This document shows positions 23,001 to 33,484 of a stretch of DNA of 64,000 nt, piece by piece. The position numbers and the translations under genes are program-made. The number at the start of each line of letters is the position of its first letter. Position 1 is the first letter of the stretch. The notes under the pieces are model-generated. The model did no database searches, had not been told where the DNA came from, and saw only the letters and a list, made by a program, of their open reading frames with translations. Source of the DNA: Chalciporus piperatus (taxonomy: Eukaryota; Basidiomycota; Agaricomycetes; Boletales; Boletaceae); contig JBBPTG010000009.1 in assembly GCA_038093975.1 (NCBI GenBank), forward strand, positions 1-64,000, given 5' to 3'.

Positions 23001-24304
23001 ACGTTGTACAACTTCGGGCCACTGAGGGTTGAACGTCATGGTGCAGAAGAAGGTTGGTTGACCATATTTTCGTCCAAGTGCCATCGCATCTGCCGTTTGC
23101 TCGGATGTCCACGCGTGGGAGCCAAGGAAGGAGGAAGGAAGTCGAATGGCAGGCTCAGCGTTCTCTTCTTCTTCTTCGTTGAGATCGCGAAGCTCGTGTG
23201 CACGAAAGCGATGTTCCCGTGCTATATACGCTAGACGCTCTTCTTCCGTTCGCGAGTACATGTCAACCAAATACTCGCAAGTCAATCGACCGAAGACAGA
23301 GAAGCGTTCGTCGTCATCCGCGAGCAGTCGAGCACGGTACCATTCAATTTGAGATAAATGGGGCACATTGATGATTTGTGTTGTCCCCCAGCCAACATCA
23401 GCATGAGGAAAGAAGAGAACATAGTGAAGTGGTTCGTAGTGATGAGAGAGTATATTAACGAATTCAGGTTCGCGATGGTTACGACGTCTGATGAGAATTG
23501 ATCGTGGATTGATGGTAGTCGAATTAGAGGCATGCATGATGGCTGCGAAATCAGCATTGGAGGTGTAATCCTTGAGCTCGATGAGATGAGGTCGGCGTCG
23601 GGGACGAGTGCGAAAGTGCTCCAAATGACCGACGTATGGGCTAACATCACGAAGGTCATCGGTAACAGCTTGAATGAGAGAGGACTGAACACCAAATTGG
23701 GCTCCTTTCTGAAGGCGGCTGTTTTCGTCGTATAGAAACCAATGGATGGAATGCTCAGTGTAGTCTGCGTCACGAATAAGATGATATGTGCGACCGGTGA
23801 TTGCGATCGCAGGTGGTCCGTCACGCGCGCCTGTGGCGAATTGCTGAAAGCCGCCAGTGACTCCGATTCCGGCGAAGGAGAAGAGATTGTTGATTACGCG
23901 AGACTGATCATTGAAGTGGCGAGCATATGTGGGATCTCGCAAAAGCGCGCGCATTCGCATTGGAAGAGGATGCAACGGAGGGAGAAGACGTCGACCACTT
24001 CCACAACAGAAGGAGTCTGCTTCTGTTGATAGTAAAAGAGCATGACAATGAGGGCAGCGACGATTCCACGTTGCGGCGATGATGGGACGTGGCGGATTTT
24101 CACGGATAGTTACCCACCAAGGGCGAGGTAGACGCTGGGCCCGTGCAGGTGGAGAAACACTTCGTTGGGGAAGCTTGTTGATGCAGTTAGGGAAATGAGT
24201 AAGTGTGAAAGGAAGAAACGTACAGGTGCGTTTACACGGGCGGAACGACTGTTCTCTCTGCGCTGCCGTTGTCGAAGACGATCAAGTTCAGGCGACGATG
24301 GCAT
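20059..24304 (-). CDS. Helitron Rep-helicase (HUH nuclease plus Pif1-type helicase)
   Basis: Exons: 24224-24304, 22827-24173, 20654-22774 and 20059-20603; introns of 50, 52 and 50 bp have GT-AG ends, and all joins keep frame except one. The product is about 1365 aa. The N-terminus has a CPHC...CC zinc region. The Rep part has PTFFCTMTFNPQWPEV and the HUH motif FPHAHIIF. YLYKYQYKG holds candidate catalytic Tyr residues. The helicase has Walker A GRPGRGKTF, Walker B VIWDELPM and the C-terminal GCQGLTLD and TALSRVR motifs. The frame breaks once: the A-run at 22020-22026 is one base short of joining YEKK to VEKVVRVDAIPP. This is either a sequencing slip or the lesion that disabled the copy. A KTLLL end follows. 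Confidence 0.85.
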
Positions 24305-24391
24305 TGAAACATATGGTACAAACAGAAGACGGAAAGATACAGTAGAAGTGAAACGGAGATTGTGTTTTTGACCTTAACGATGACCCCTAAT

Positions 24392-25223
24392 TTACGCTCC
24401 AACGGAACCGGTTTGCGAGCCGCTAGCTTCGTTCTGCTCACTCTCCGCCTTTACCCGTTTATTGCCTTTGCGTGACCAATCGTAGCGAGCTAACTTTGTG
24501 GGTGGCTGCGCGGACTCATTGGTGGTTGTATCCGATGGACCGAGAGCAATGTCTTTGACTTCAATGATGCAGCGACCAGACGTGAATCCGGTCATGTAGC
24601 CGTGAACAACGACATGCTTTCCAACGGCGGGCGTCGGAGTTTTAGTGAAGCGAGAATTGTTTGCGGGATAGTAGCATCGAAGACGAATGATTTGCTGAGG
24701 GGTGGCGCCATACTGAGAGACATCAATGTCGAACGCACGGTTGTGCTCGACATCAATGTTGATGCGACACACCCTTCCAGCGATGCTGAAAAGAGGTGGT
24801 GGCATGCGAGAGTCATCGTTGTTCGCGAGGGGAGGTACGGGAGTGAAGTCCTGCGATGAAGTTAACAAAGTGTGTATAAGGAACAAATGTGTGAAGTAGA
24901 CGCACATCGGTAGCGAACAGTTGCAACGTAGGGTTTTCGTCGTCGACGTTGCTTCCTGCGGTGACTCGCGAGATGACGCGAGCCACTCCTCCATACATCC
25001 CGTCGTCGAACGGAGCTCCTTGACCACCGTAAGTGAAGAAATCGACGGGAAGATCCTCAAGAGGGAGAGGTAGAAAAGCGTCGTGCTTCCAGTAGTTCTT
25101 TCCTTGAGCGTAGTTGAACGCTCTGCCGTTGAGAACGCCTATCACCCCGTGAATGTTGCACGCAGTAGCCATTGATGGAGGGGGAAAAAATTGGAGAGAC
25201 GGATGGGTGACGATCGCCGTCAT
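24392..25223 (-). CDS. Helitron companion protein, probable OB-fold ssDNA-binding protein
   Basis: Two exons, 24906-25223 and 24392-24850, around a 55 bp GT-AG intron give 258 aa. The central part alternates short strands (FSIAGRVCRINIDV, AFDIDVSQYG, IIRLRCYY, VGKHVVVHGYM, CIIEVKDIAL), which is the pattern of an OB fold as in RPA-type proteins. The tail is basic and polar. It lies inside the Helitron, same strand, 87 bp upstream of the Rep-helicase ATG. Plant and animal Helitrons sometimes carry RPA-like genes, so a role in coating the displaced strand is a reasonable inference, not shown. Fold assignment is from pattern only. Confidence 0.6.
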
Positions 25224-25406
25224 TTCGCTTTTTAGGGTGAGATGCGTATGTCAGCGATGACGCGAAGGAATGCTCTAGGAGGCAAAGAAACAGGAGACAA
25301 AGTGGCGAACAGATAGGAGAGACACGTCAGCGATGACGCGGAGACAGGAGAGAAGAACGACGTCGTGATTGCAATCCACGTCACGTGGGTGGACGCCAGC
25401 CGCCGG

Positions 25407-25422
25407 CTTAGGCAGCCTAAGA
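25407..25422 (-). other. Helitron 5' terminus with a near-terminal palindrome
   Basis: The element starts TC at 25422-25421. Bases 25407-25421 form a 7 bp inverted repeat with a one-base centre (cttaggc a gcctaag). A TC start is diagnostic only together with the 3' end. Confidence 0.65.
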
Positions 25423-25577
25423 TGTTTAGATATATTTGTGATTTTCGGAAATGTTGTCAATGTTGAAGTGTTTCGTTGTCCACTTCTGTAAATGGGCGTC
25501 TAAAATGCTGACTAAAACGGGCTCGGCAAGAATTTTGACTGTACAACGTAGTAGTCTCCAAGTTTCCGACGACCACC

Positions 25578-26435
25578 ATGTTTCGTCAGTTCGCGCGTCT
25601 TCCACTTCGCAGATGCTTGCATTCACAAGCGAGCGCCAGTCCTCGAATCTTTGCTCGACATAACCGCTCTGCTTACGCGCTGGGCGCATCCGTGGCTGTC
25701 GCAGGCTATCTGGCTTGGTCATTGAGCTCAAACGGTCGGCATCTTTCGTTGGATGCAGAACCCGTTCCTAGTGCGTATGTTTAACCTGTTTCCATTCTCT
25801 GATATCGACCTTCCACGCCAATAGCACCCAAAAAGCGGCCTGCGGCACCAAAGCCTGCCTCTTCGCAACCCTCCGATGCGCCGACACCTTCGACGCCCTC
25901 TGCATCACAAAACGACGCGCTGCCCGAACTAAACACGACCTCACCAGAGAGTGAAAACCCCTCCGAGTCGACACCGGAAGCACCAGAAACACCAGCAGAA
26001 GGCGAGGGAGAGCAAGGAGAGTCTTCCGCCGGTGGAGCTTTCAACCCGGAGACAGGGGAAATCAACTGGGATTGCCCGTGTCTTGGTGGAATGGCGCATG
26101 GACCCTGTGGTGAGCAGTTCCGAGAAGCGTTCTCTTGTTTCGTCCACTCCGAGGCCGAGCCGAAGGGGGTGGACTGCGTTGGGAAGTTCAAGGCCATGCA
26201 GGATTGTTTCCGGGAACACCCCGATGTGTATGGAGACGGTAAGCGCACCTGCTATCGAGAAGTATTGGTTTGTTTGACTGTTCTTGCAGAAATCATGGAT
26301 GATGACGATGACGACGAAGAACTACCTACCGGGGCTATAACCACCGATTCCGAAAATCCTGAGGGTCAGACTACCCTCGTGGACACCCTTTCCGCCGAGA
26401 CGAGTGGACACGAGCCCCCCTCCCCGTCATCCTAG
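25578..26435 (+). CDS. MIA40: Mitochondrial intermembrane space import and assembly protein Mia40
   Basis: Exons 25578-25770, 25825-26238 and 26290-26435; 250 aa. Mia40 is the oxidoreductase receptor that traps Cys-motif proteins in the intermembrane space by disulfide transfer, working with Erv1. Residues 1-30 are Arg-rich with few acids (presequence), 32-49 are hydrophobic (inner-membrane anchor), then a Pro/Glu/Ser linker. The core has the redox CPC ([12 protein letters not shown]) and twin CX9C motifs (GEQFREAFS and VGKFKAMQD between Cys). The tail is acidic. Intron 2 is 51 bp and stop-free in frame. The gene starts 155 bp from a Helitron end. Confidence 0.95.
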
Positions 26436-26588
26436 AATTATGGACACCCCATAGACACATAGCATATATCAGATCAAGTATTTGATTTATTACATTCATA
26501 ATCACTACTCAGCCGCTGGAATACAACAAAGTAAGAGAGCTAAGAAAATCAAGATGTCACAAGGGTGAGTCTACAATTGGGTGAGGAA

Positions 26589-29500
26589 TCAATTCTGGAA
26601 GCGTTTCTCGATGACTTGGTCATTCAGCCTGTATCCGTTGGCCGCAAAGAGCTTCGAATGCAAGAATGGTGAGATATCGTAGATGTCGTGCTCCTTTGCC
26701 TATGGGTGATGTCGGTCATAGAGACACAGGAAAGAATGTATCTCTTACCCTTTCTTCGAGCTCGGAGACCTTGATCGCGACCAGCTCGGGCTGTTCGTGC
26801 CTCTGAAGCTGGTAGAAGCGAGCTTTCTCCTTGACGAGTCCACCCAGAATGAAGGCGAGAAGCTCTTCGTAGTCTCGAGCCTGTGTGAGATACTTTCGGA
26901 AGCTCTGAAAACCGATGGTCAACCCTAAGCATCAAGCATGGTACACCGGACTCACTCTTTCGAGACTTTTCTTGATAGTCAGTTTCTGCGCGCTGACGAA
27001 ACTGCCAACCGCGACCGATATAGCCAAGTCGATGTCGTCAGCACGAACATATTCACGGAGACACATCTTGGCGCTGGCTTCTGCCATCCGAATCATGCTC
27101 TCCAAATGACGGATCGTAATGGGGTAAGAGCCCGTGGCTAAAGACTCCCGCCGAAGGTCTGCAAAGAGACGCGATAGTTTTTCTTGGTCCAATTCGTACA
27201 GCTGTGGCCGAACTCGTTCTTTAGCGTACATGATGTACTTGCGGAGAAGATCCTGGGGTATAACCTAGAGTCGGAAAGTCACAACCATTCTCCTCGCAAG
27301 AACTAACACGGCTTACATCGGCGTCGAGAATGGTACCGACATTCATCTCTTCCTTGTCAGGGGTAAACTTGGGGTGGCTGCGCAGGTGGCTCCCCACCAC
27401 AAAACGTGCAAGGAGCTCATCTTGCACAGGGTCGACGGTATCCTTCACGACACAGAGGACATCGAATCGCGAGAGAATGGGTTCTGTCAGTTCCACATTC
27501 TGCTGGAATGGTATTGTTGGGTTGTAGCGTCCGCGAACAGGGTTAGCTGCGGCGATGACCGCACAGCGAGCTCGGAGCGAGGTCACAATACCAGCCTTTG
27601 AGATGGAAATAGATTGTTGCTCCATGGCTTCGTGAATAGACGTTCGATCTGCATCATTCATTTTGTCAAACTCATCGATGAGGCATGTTCCTTTGTCGGC
27701 CAAGACAAGGGCGCCGCCCTCGAGCGTCCACTCCTGGGTGATGGGGTCCCTGCGGACGCTGGCCGTCAAACCAACTGCGGAAGCGCCTTGCCCAGTAGCA
27801 AAGACTGAGCGATGCGCTGTTTTCTCCACATATTTCAAGAACTGTGATTTGGCTGTACCAGGGTCTCCAAGCAGGAGAACATTGATATCACCTCGGATAG
27901 GATGCTTCCGCTTAACGTCCTTTGGGACTCCACCGAAAAGGGAGAGTGCAAGGGCCGTCTTGATATCTTCGTGGCCATATATAGATGGGGCGATGGATTT
28001 GACGATCCGCTTGCGGATGCGTTCATCCCGAGCGAGGAGTCGAATTTCCTTTTCATCTTCCTCGGTGAGCCTGAAGGCAGCAAAGAGATCCTCCTTTTTG
28101 TTGATGTGATTTGCTTCAATGATGGTGGAGAAAACCGGAAAACCATTCTTGGAGTTGAGAGATGCGTCGAAGTTGTTTCTGTATATTCCAGTCACTTCCT
28201 GAATCCGAGAGTAAGCAGGGTTGATCAATTCAGAGCCAATGGCGACCTACAATCTCTTCTCCGGGCTTTGCTTGGTCGATCAGGTCCCAAAGAAGAATAA
28301 CCTCACGGTGTCTTGGAAGACGGCCTGGTGGAACGGATCCTGGAGATTCTTGTAAGGTCATCTTCTGATAGTTACGGTACACTGTCTATGGTACGAATTG
28401 TCAACAACATCATTGATAATAAGCCGCTTAACTCACCTGTTCAGAGTTGACAGGGAATGGGCCCTTGCTCTCGCAATTGGGACAGTAGCTAATCCTGACC
28501 TCCTTCGTTGCATCTTGGTAGAATGGGCCGAGAACAGCACCACACTTGCGACAGTCAAATTTCACGTACTTCAATTGAGGGAAGACCCCAGTACGACGAG
28601 TTACGACGCCCGAGACTCGAACCAGATTGTTCAAGTTTGAGCGGCGGAGGTCGCGGAGAGATGAGCTGAGTGGAAGATCGGCAATGCGGACATGTACCTC
28701 CGAGTGAATTCGTTCGTAGGATGGGTAGTAAACAAGAATTGCATTCAACGCCACTTCATCAAAGATTGTGAGCATTGCGGCGGGGGAGTTGGTGAGGAAG
28801 TAAGCAAGAATCGGCTTTGAGAGTGCAAGGTGGAGGTACGACACTTCGAGTGATTCGGCGTTCGCTTGGGACTTGTCAGCGCATAGACAACGATCAAGCA
28901 TGGATGCATACTTTCTCCGAGATTGCGGATGCGTTGGCCATATACTGAATGTCCATTCTCATCGACATAGGTCATCAAGAATTGGCGGAAATGCTTGACA
29001 ATCGAACGGCGGACACGGTCATTGGCGATCCATTCGACGATAGATTTTGCCTTGATATCACTAAGTTGTTCCAAAGGTATTTCCTGCGAATGAGATAGTC
29101 AGCATTGATGACCATTCGATATCAAGTGTACGAACATCTTCGACTCCGTCCATATCATCCAAATCCCGACGTTCATCATACTGACGACGGGTACGGCGCT
29201 TCATGCGGGCCACGCCCAGTCCTCCGTCTAATGCGTCCTCGTCTTCCATGTCATCGCTCTCCAGAAATCGAGGTGCACGACTTCTAACAGCAGCACGACC
29301 CCCTCTTCTTCCGGAGCGGTCTAACCGATCTCGTCGGTCCATGTTCACTTCGGCAGCTCTACGGGCGGCGCCGGACATATCCTCGAATTCTCCTTCGTCA
29401 TCGATATCGCGGTCGGAGTAACGATCAAGGAGCTCGTTAGCGGTATAGTCTCTTTCGTAGATCATGGAGGATGAGCAGGAGAAGTATGTCATCTATGTTG

Positions 29501-29788
29501 ACTCACTCCTCCAAATCGTCTGCAAACAGATCTTCACCCTCGCCGTCTTCGTCATTTTCATCGAGATCTCTCACGGCATCGCGTTCGTCCAAGCTATCGT
29601 CAGTGTCGGAAAACGGAGCTAGAGGCGAAGAGGGGGGCAACGAAGAGGATTCGCGCCTTCTTGGTGTGGGTTGGGGAGGGGGGGAACTGCTGGGTATTCC
29701 GGGTGACCTTGCACGCTTAACACGTCTGGGGGTCTGGGACTGTGATGTACGTGAGATTTGACTTTGACTTGGACGTGAATCTTACCAT
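26589..29788 (-). CDS. MCM2: DNA replication licensing factor Mcm2
   Basis: Ten exons: 29786-29788 (ATG only), 29507-29739, 29136-29451, 28912-29083, 28437-28864, 28251-28385, 27317-28198, 26956-27264, 26749-26904, 26589-26699. They sum to 914 aa. Mcm2 is a subunit of the MCM2-7 replicative helicase. An acidic, Ser/Arg-rich N-terminus is followed by a zinc finger (CRKC...CPNC, about 345-375), Walker [10 protein letters not shown] (about 538), Walker [10 protein letters not shown] and the Arg finger LSRFDVL. The start ATG stands alone in its exon. It is divergent from the EMI1-like gene and converges with MIA40 (153 bp apart). Confidence 0.95.
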
Positions 29789-29817
29789 GATGGCTGTCGA
29801 TGAGAACGAACAAGGTA

Positions 29818-29833
29818 ACGCGTCGCGACGCGT
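29818..29833. promoter_or_regulatory. Palindromic double MCB box in the MCM2/EMI1 promoter
   Basis: Bases 29818-29833 read ACGCGT-CGCG-ACGCGT, a perfect 16 bp palindrome with two MluI cell-cycle boxes. It lies 30 bp upstream of the MCM2 ATG. In yeasts MCB sites bind the Mbp1/Swi6 factor MBF and drive G1/S expression of replication genes. A CCAAT pentamer follows at 29834-29838. Confidence 0.7.
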
Positions 29834-29916
29834 CCAATCTCGTCTGAGTTTGAAAGCGCGATAATAATCTTTATTTTATTTCTGCGGGATAACTGAAAAT
29901 AAATAAAACCCAGTCT

Positions 29917-30431
29917 ATGACGTCCATGACCACGTCGGCGGATTGGCAGACAGTGGTGAAGCAGGAGGAGGACTATCTGCGCAAGGTGCATCCAACCCCG
30001 GAGGATATCCCAGGATGTATGACTCTTTTGGACGGATTTCTCCTTTGCCACGGTGCGTGCACATTCATCCGGTCTCTCTTCCAACTCTCTCATTCTCCAT
30101 GCAGTCCTCGGCAGTCAGGTCAAGTCGCTTTATAGATATGGTCGCATGTCCGAATGTCGCGACAAGATGGAGGACTTCAAGTTCTGCATGAGCCTCAAGT
30201 CCGTCGACCCTGATGTCAAAAGAGATGCTTGGCTCCGTCGGCGTGCCGAATGGTGGGCCCACAGACGACTCGGGAAGAGCAGCGAGGATGTTTGGACCGT
30301 CAGGAGGTGCGCATTTAACAAATCTCTGTCAGTTGAACTGATCACGCTCCACAACGAGCAGTGAACCTCTGTCAAATTGGCCACCATCTTTTTTGGACAA
30401 TCCCGCGCAAGGCTCTGGTACAATTGCCTGA
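29917..30431 (+). CDS. EMI1: EMI1/DUF3128-family small Cys-motif protein
   Basis: Exons 29917-30052, 30105-30306 and 30362-30431; 135 aa. The signature is GCMTLLDGFLLCH, YRYGRMSECRDKMEDFKFC and WLRRRAEWWAHRRLG...SEDVW, as in the early meiotic induction protein 1 family, whose paired Cys suggest a small helical-hairpin protein. The last exon gives SEPLSNWPPSFLD, matching the usual family end. Reading through intron 2 would end at 30364 instead, with an unlike tail. Its ATG is 128 bp from that of MCM2. The first in-frame ATG was taken; a second lies three codons later. Confidence 0.85.
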
Positions 30432-30875
30432 ATCTGAAGCTTATGGTCTGGACAATACTTAGCACGCCAGAGGGTTTGGCAGGACAATCAATCTCATCAT
30501 GCACCCACCCTACCTCCTGATTCTGACAGGATATGCGCTTGCTGTCCACCGAAGCTTGGATGGTTTCATAGACCCCATATCATGTCGCTAACGTGTCGGT
30601 CACCGGCGAGCGTGTACATATGCGTGACATCATTGGACTCATGAGTGCCAATCCAGCCTAGGCCCATCTGCAAGTTGAAGTGAGGCATAGAGCTCGCGAA
30701 AATAGCCTCCTAGCATCAGCGCCCCAGCATGTCAGTGCCTCACTTTTCATTTTTTGCTACGCACCAACCAATCAGAGCTCGCAGAGTCTGAATCGTTAAG
30801 CGATATAACATTACATGCTTCAACTTTGCGATGTACTTATGACTGATACAAACCACGCGGCACCTGGTCCCTACA
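30432..30875. other. Intergenic, no gene seen
   Basis: No supported gene. It separates the EMI1-like gene from the hydrolase relic. Confidence 0.5.
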
Positions 30876-31828
30876 ATGCCACTCCGCTTCCCGGACCAGT
30901 TCACCAAGCAACCTTGGAAGGGCTTTTTTCTTGTGTATGAGTTCGGCACCATCTTGGTGCGAATACCTCTATGGACGCTTCGTTATACGTTCCCTTTTAT
31001 GCGACCGTATCCCTCCTGGCCGCTCGGACACACCATTGCGGTTGAGTCAATCAGACGAATCACATACATTTCTTCTGTGTAAGCCCTAGTCTACCATTCG
31101 ACGGAATGGCTCTAAAAACCACCTCCCTCTCTTTACCACGCAGGAATAGTGGGTTTGCCGAATCACCTTGCTGTTACGCCATCAAACGTTGAGAAAGGTG
31201 TCTGGGTCGACGGGGTACCTCACCTTGTGACAGCGGAGCTGGAGATATGGGCGTCTGTGTCAAAAGTCGAGCCGGAACGTATTCCAGGCTATTTCCAACA
31301 TCATCTTAATCGGTGACTCCGCTGGTGGCAATCTTGCGCTCGCCTCGACTCGGTACCTTGTTCGACACAAGGATGCCAAGACGTCCTTGCCTACACCTTC
31401 GGGGCATCTCTTGTTGCACTCTCCATGGTCCGACCTCAGCACTTCGCATGACTGGCTGGGGTCTTCGACTCCATCACGCCGGACGAAGTTTATATTCAAA
31501 ATATGCCTTCTTGGGACCCTTCGGTCTAGCGTTTGCTTTGTACAATCCTTACATTTCCCCTGCTTCGTTACTCCCTTCTGACGATCAGGCACATTTCAAA
31601 GGCTTTCCGCGGACCTTTCTCGCCATAGGCACGGCTGAGAGGCTGTACGATCCAGCTCGAACGTTGAGGAAGAAGATGGCAGCCGATATGGGAGAAGGTA
31701 ATGGAGAGGGTCAGGTCACGTATGTCGAGGGCAAGGATGCGATACACGATTTCGTCATTTTCAAATGGCATTCTTGTCGTCCTGCTGCGTTGAAAGAAAG
31801 CCATCCAAAAATGGCTCGGCGAGCCTAA
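30876..31828 (+). pseudogene. Alpha/beta-hydrolase (HSL-type esterase) relic with internal deletion
   Basis: Exon 1 from 30876 (MPLRFPDQFTKQPWKG) carries the N-terminal hydrophobic segment of this fungal esterase family. From about 31145 the frame reads to VEPERIPG at 31291. The next bases jump to ISNIILIGDSAGGNLAL, the Ser nucleophile elbow. The middle of the protein, with the HGG(G) oxyanion motif, is absent, so about 80-100 codons are deleted. Downstream GHLLLHSPWSDLS, FPRTFLAIGTAERLYD (Asp region) and DAIHDFVIF (catalytic His) occur in different frames. The exon 1 to exon 2 join also does not keep frame. It cannot make an active enzyme. Confidence 0.75.
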
Positions 31829-32025
31829 CACATGAAGACTGATTCCATGATATCGTCCCATTCAAATCGTGCATAACATTAGACTAAACAAGATGTACTA
31901 AACGGTGGCAAAGACCTCGAAAAAACAAACCGTGTGGCATACAGTGGCGTAAAAAAGTTCCTGGTGATTTTACATGCAACTATGGCAAAGAAAGGCGGGT
32001 AAAGATGAAGGTCGGTCTGAGTGCC

Positions 32026-33484
32026 TTAGGATGAGCCATTGACCGATCCGTGTCCATTCTCCACCTTTTTCTCAACTGCTTCCTCAGCGTTGCGCAATCC
32101 TCCAGCTTCCCAGTCACCGAGGTAGAAGTAAACCGCAGGAATGCCAACGAACAGACCACCGATGATGTTTCCGATGTAAGAAGCGATCAGAGATCTAAGA
32201 TGCAAGAGCTTAGTACCACTGTCCAATCAAAAGAAGGAAGACCACTTGCTTGCTGATGTATTGTGCGGTAGTGAGCTTGGGAGCGCAAGTTAGAAATCGA
32301 CCAAACGCTCGAGGCTATGAGAATTACTCACGTGGCCGCCGAGCATGATGCCCAATGGCAACGAGAACATGTTGGCGATAACTATGGGAGTGCACAATCA
32401 GACAAATTCAAACACCCGGAAAGATTAGTTACCGTGATCAAAACCGCATGAGACGAAGACCTAGGGATAAACCATCAATGTACAGTTCCCTCGCGCGTAC
32501 AGTGTACTTGTACTAACCCAAATCGGGAACCAAGTTGCAACAATCTTTGAGATAGTGTCCTTAGCCGCCGTAGATTGCTGTTGAAAGGATAAGCAAGAAG
32601 CAGCTGGATAAACTGATGGTTACTTACCCAGACTGCTATGCAAACCAGCCAGTTACAACCAATGCCTCGCAGAACGATTTGACCCCACGTGGGGGTGACG
32701 GCCTTCGAGCTAAGAAAAAATATGTTAGTTTTCACTGCCACCACTAGAAACCATGCGTGTACACGACGAAGCTTTGTACATAGCCGAGGTATGGTTGGAC
32801 AGTCATCAAAGCATCGGCTGTGCGGGATAAATTGTTGAGGATATTCGATACTAAAATTGAGAAAAGACAAACATTTTGCCATTAGGGCTGCAAAGAACAA
32901 GCTTCCAACCAAGTTGCCGAAGAAAACTGTAATGGAAAATATTTAGTCCCACTCCGCTCAGGAGCGAGGTGCTGCATACCAATGGTCCAGTTGACGGGGA
33001 GACTCCACCATGGGATTGCACCCTTGAGGATAGCCATAGGGAAAATCTACCAGACCTCAGTAGCTGTATGCGAAAAATAATATCGGCGGGCTTACCATGA
33101 GGTTACTCGTGAGCAGTTCAAGTCCTTGGAGAGTGATCCTAAAAAATGCACGGTAAGTATAATATCTCTTTTCGGGCGTGGTTGATTACATTACGAGTCC
33201 AACGGGGAAAACAAATCCAGCCATAACTTTCACGAGGCCAGGGTTGGTGGCCGCGATGCCCCCCGACCCACCAGCAACGACGAGATCAAGCAGGCCACCA
33301 AATGACAACATGACACCAGCCAACACCTGGCACAGATAAGTCAATACATGCAAGCTGAATACTCCGAGCGACTTACAGCCTTGAAGAACGTTTTGTCATA
33401 TCGAGTCTTGTGTTTCGCCACAGCCATCTCGACAAGGGTGACAGCAGTGTCAACTTGCTTGAGTGTCATAGGAACGTCGGCCAT
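32026..33484 (-). CDS. Formate/nitrite transporter (FNT) family channel
   Basis: Twelve exons: 33377-33484, 33190-33326, 33096-33138, 32980-33046, 32873-32926, 32763-32850, 32628-32709, 32518-32577, 32433-32460, 32332-32381, 32250-32275, 32026-32194; total 303 aa in frame. The FNT fold forms pentameric membrane channels for formate or nitrite; Aspergillus NitA is a member. Motifs include GLELLTSNLM, LRGIGCNWLVCIAVW (the conserved GxGCNW...C), FDHVIANMF and ASYIGNIIGG, with six hydrophobic segments. Two splice features are odd: a 22 nt intron (32851-32872) and a GC-AG intron (32195-32249, donor GCAAGT). Both are needed to keep frame. Confidence 0.88.

Larger units (their letters stand above)
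19996..25422 (-). mobile_element. Helitron rolling-circle transposon with both ends (5427 bp)
   Basis: Read on the reverse strand it starts TC (25422-25421) after a flanking A and ends CTAA (19999-19996) before a flanking T, the expected A|TC...CTRR|T insertion. A 6 bp hairpin (stem ACGTCC/GGACGT) sits 11 nt before CTAA, as in canonical Helitrons. It carries two genes on the same strand: an OB-fold-like protein first, then the Rep-helicase. There is no target-site duplication, as expected. The 5' end lies 155 bp upstream of the MIA40 ATG. Apart from one apparent 1-base frameshift, the coding capacity looks complete. Confidence 0.88.
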
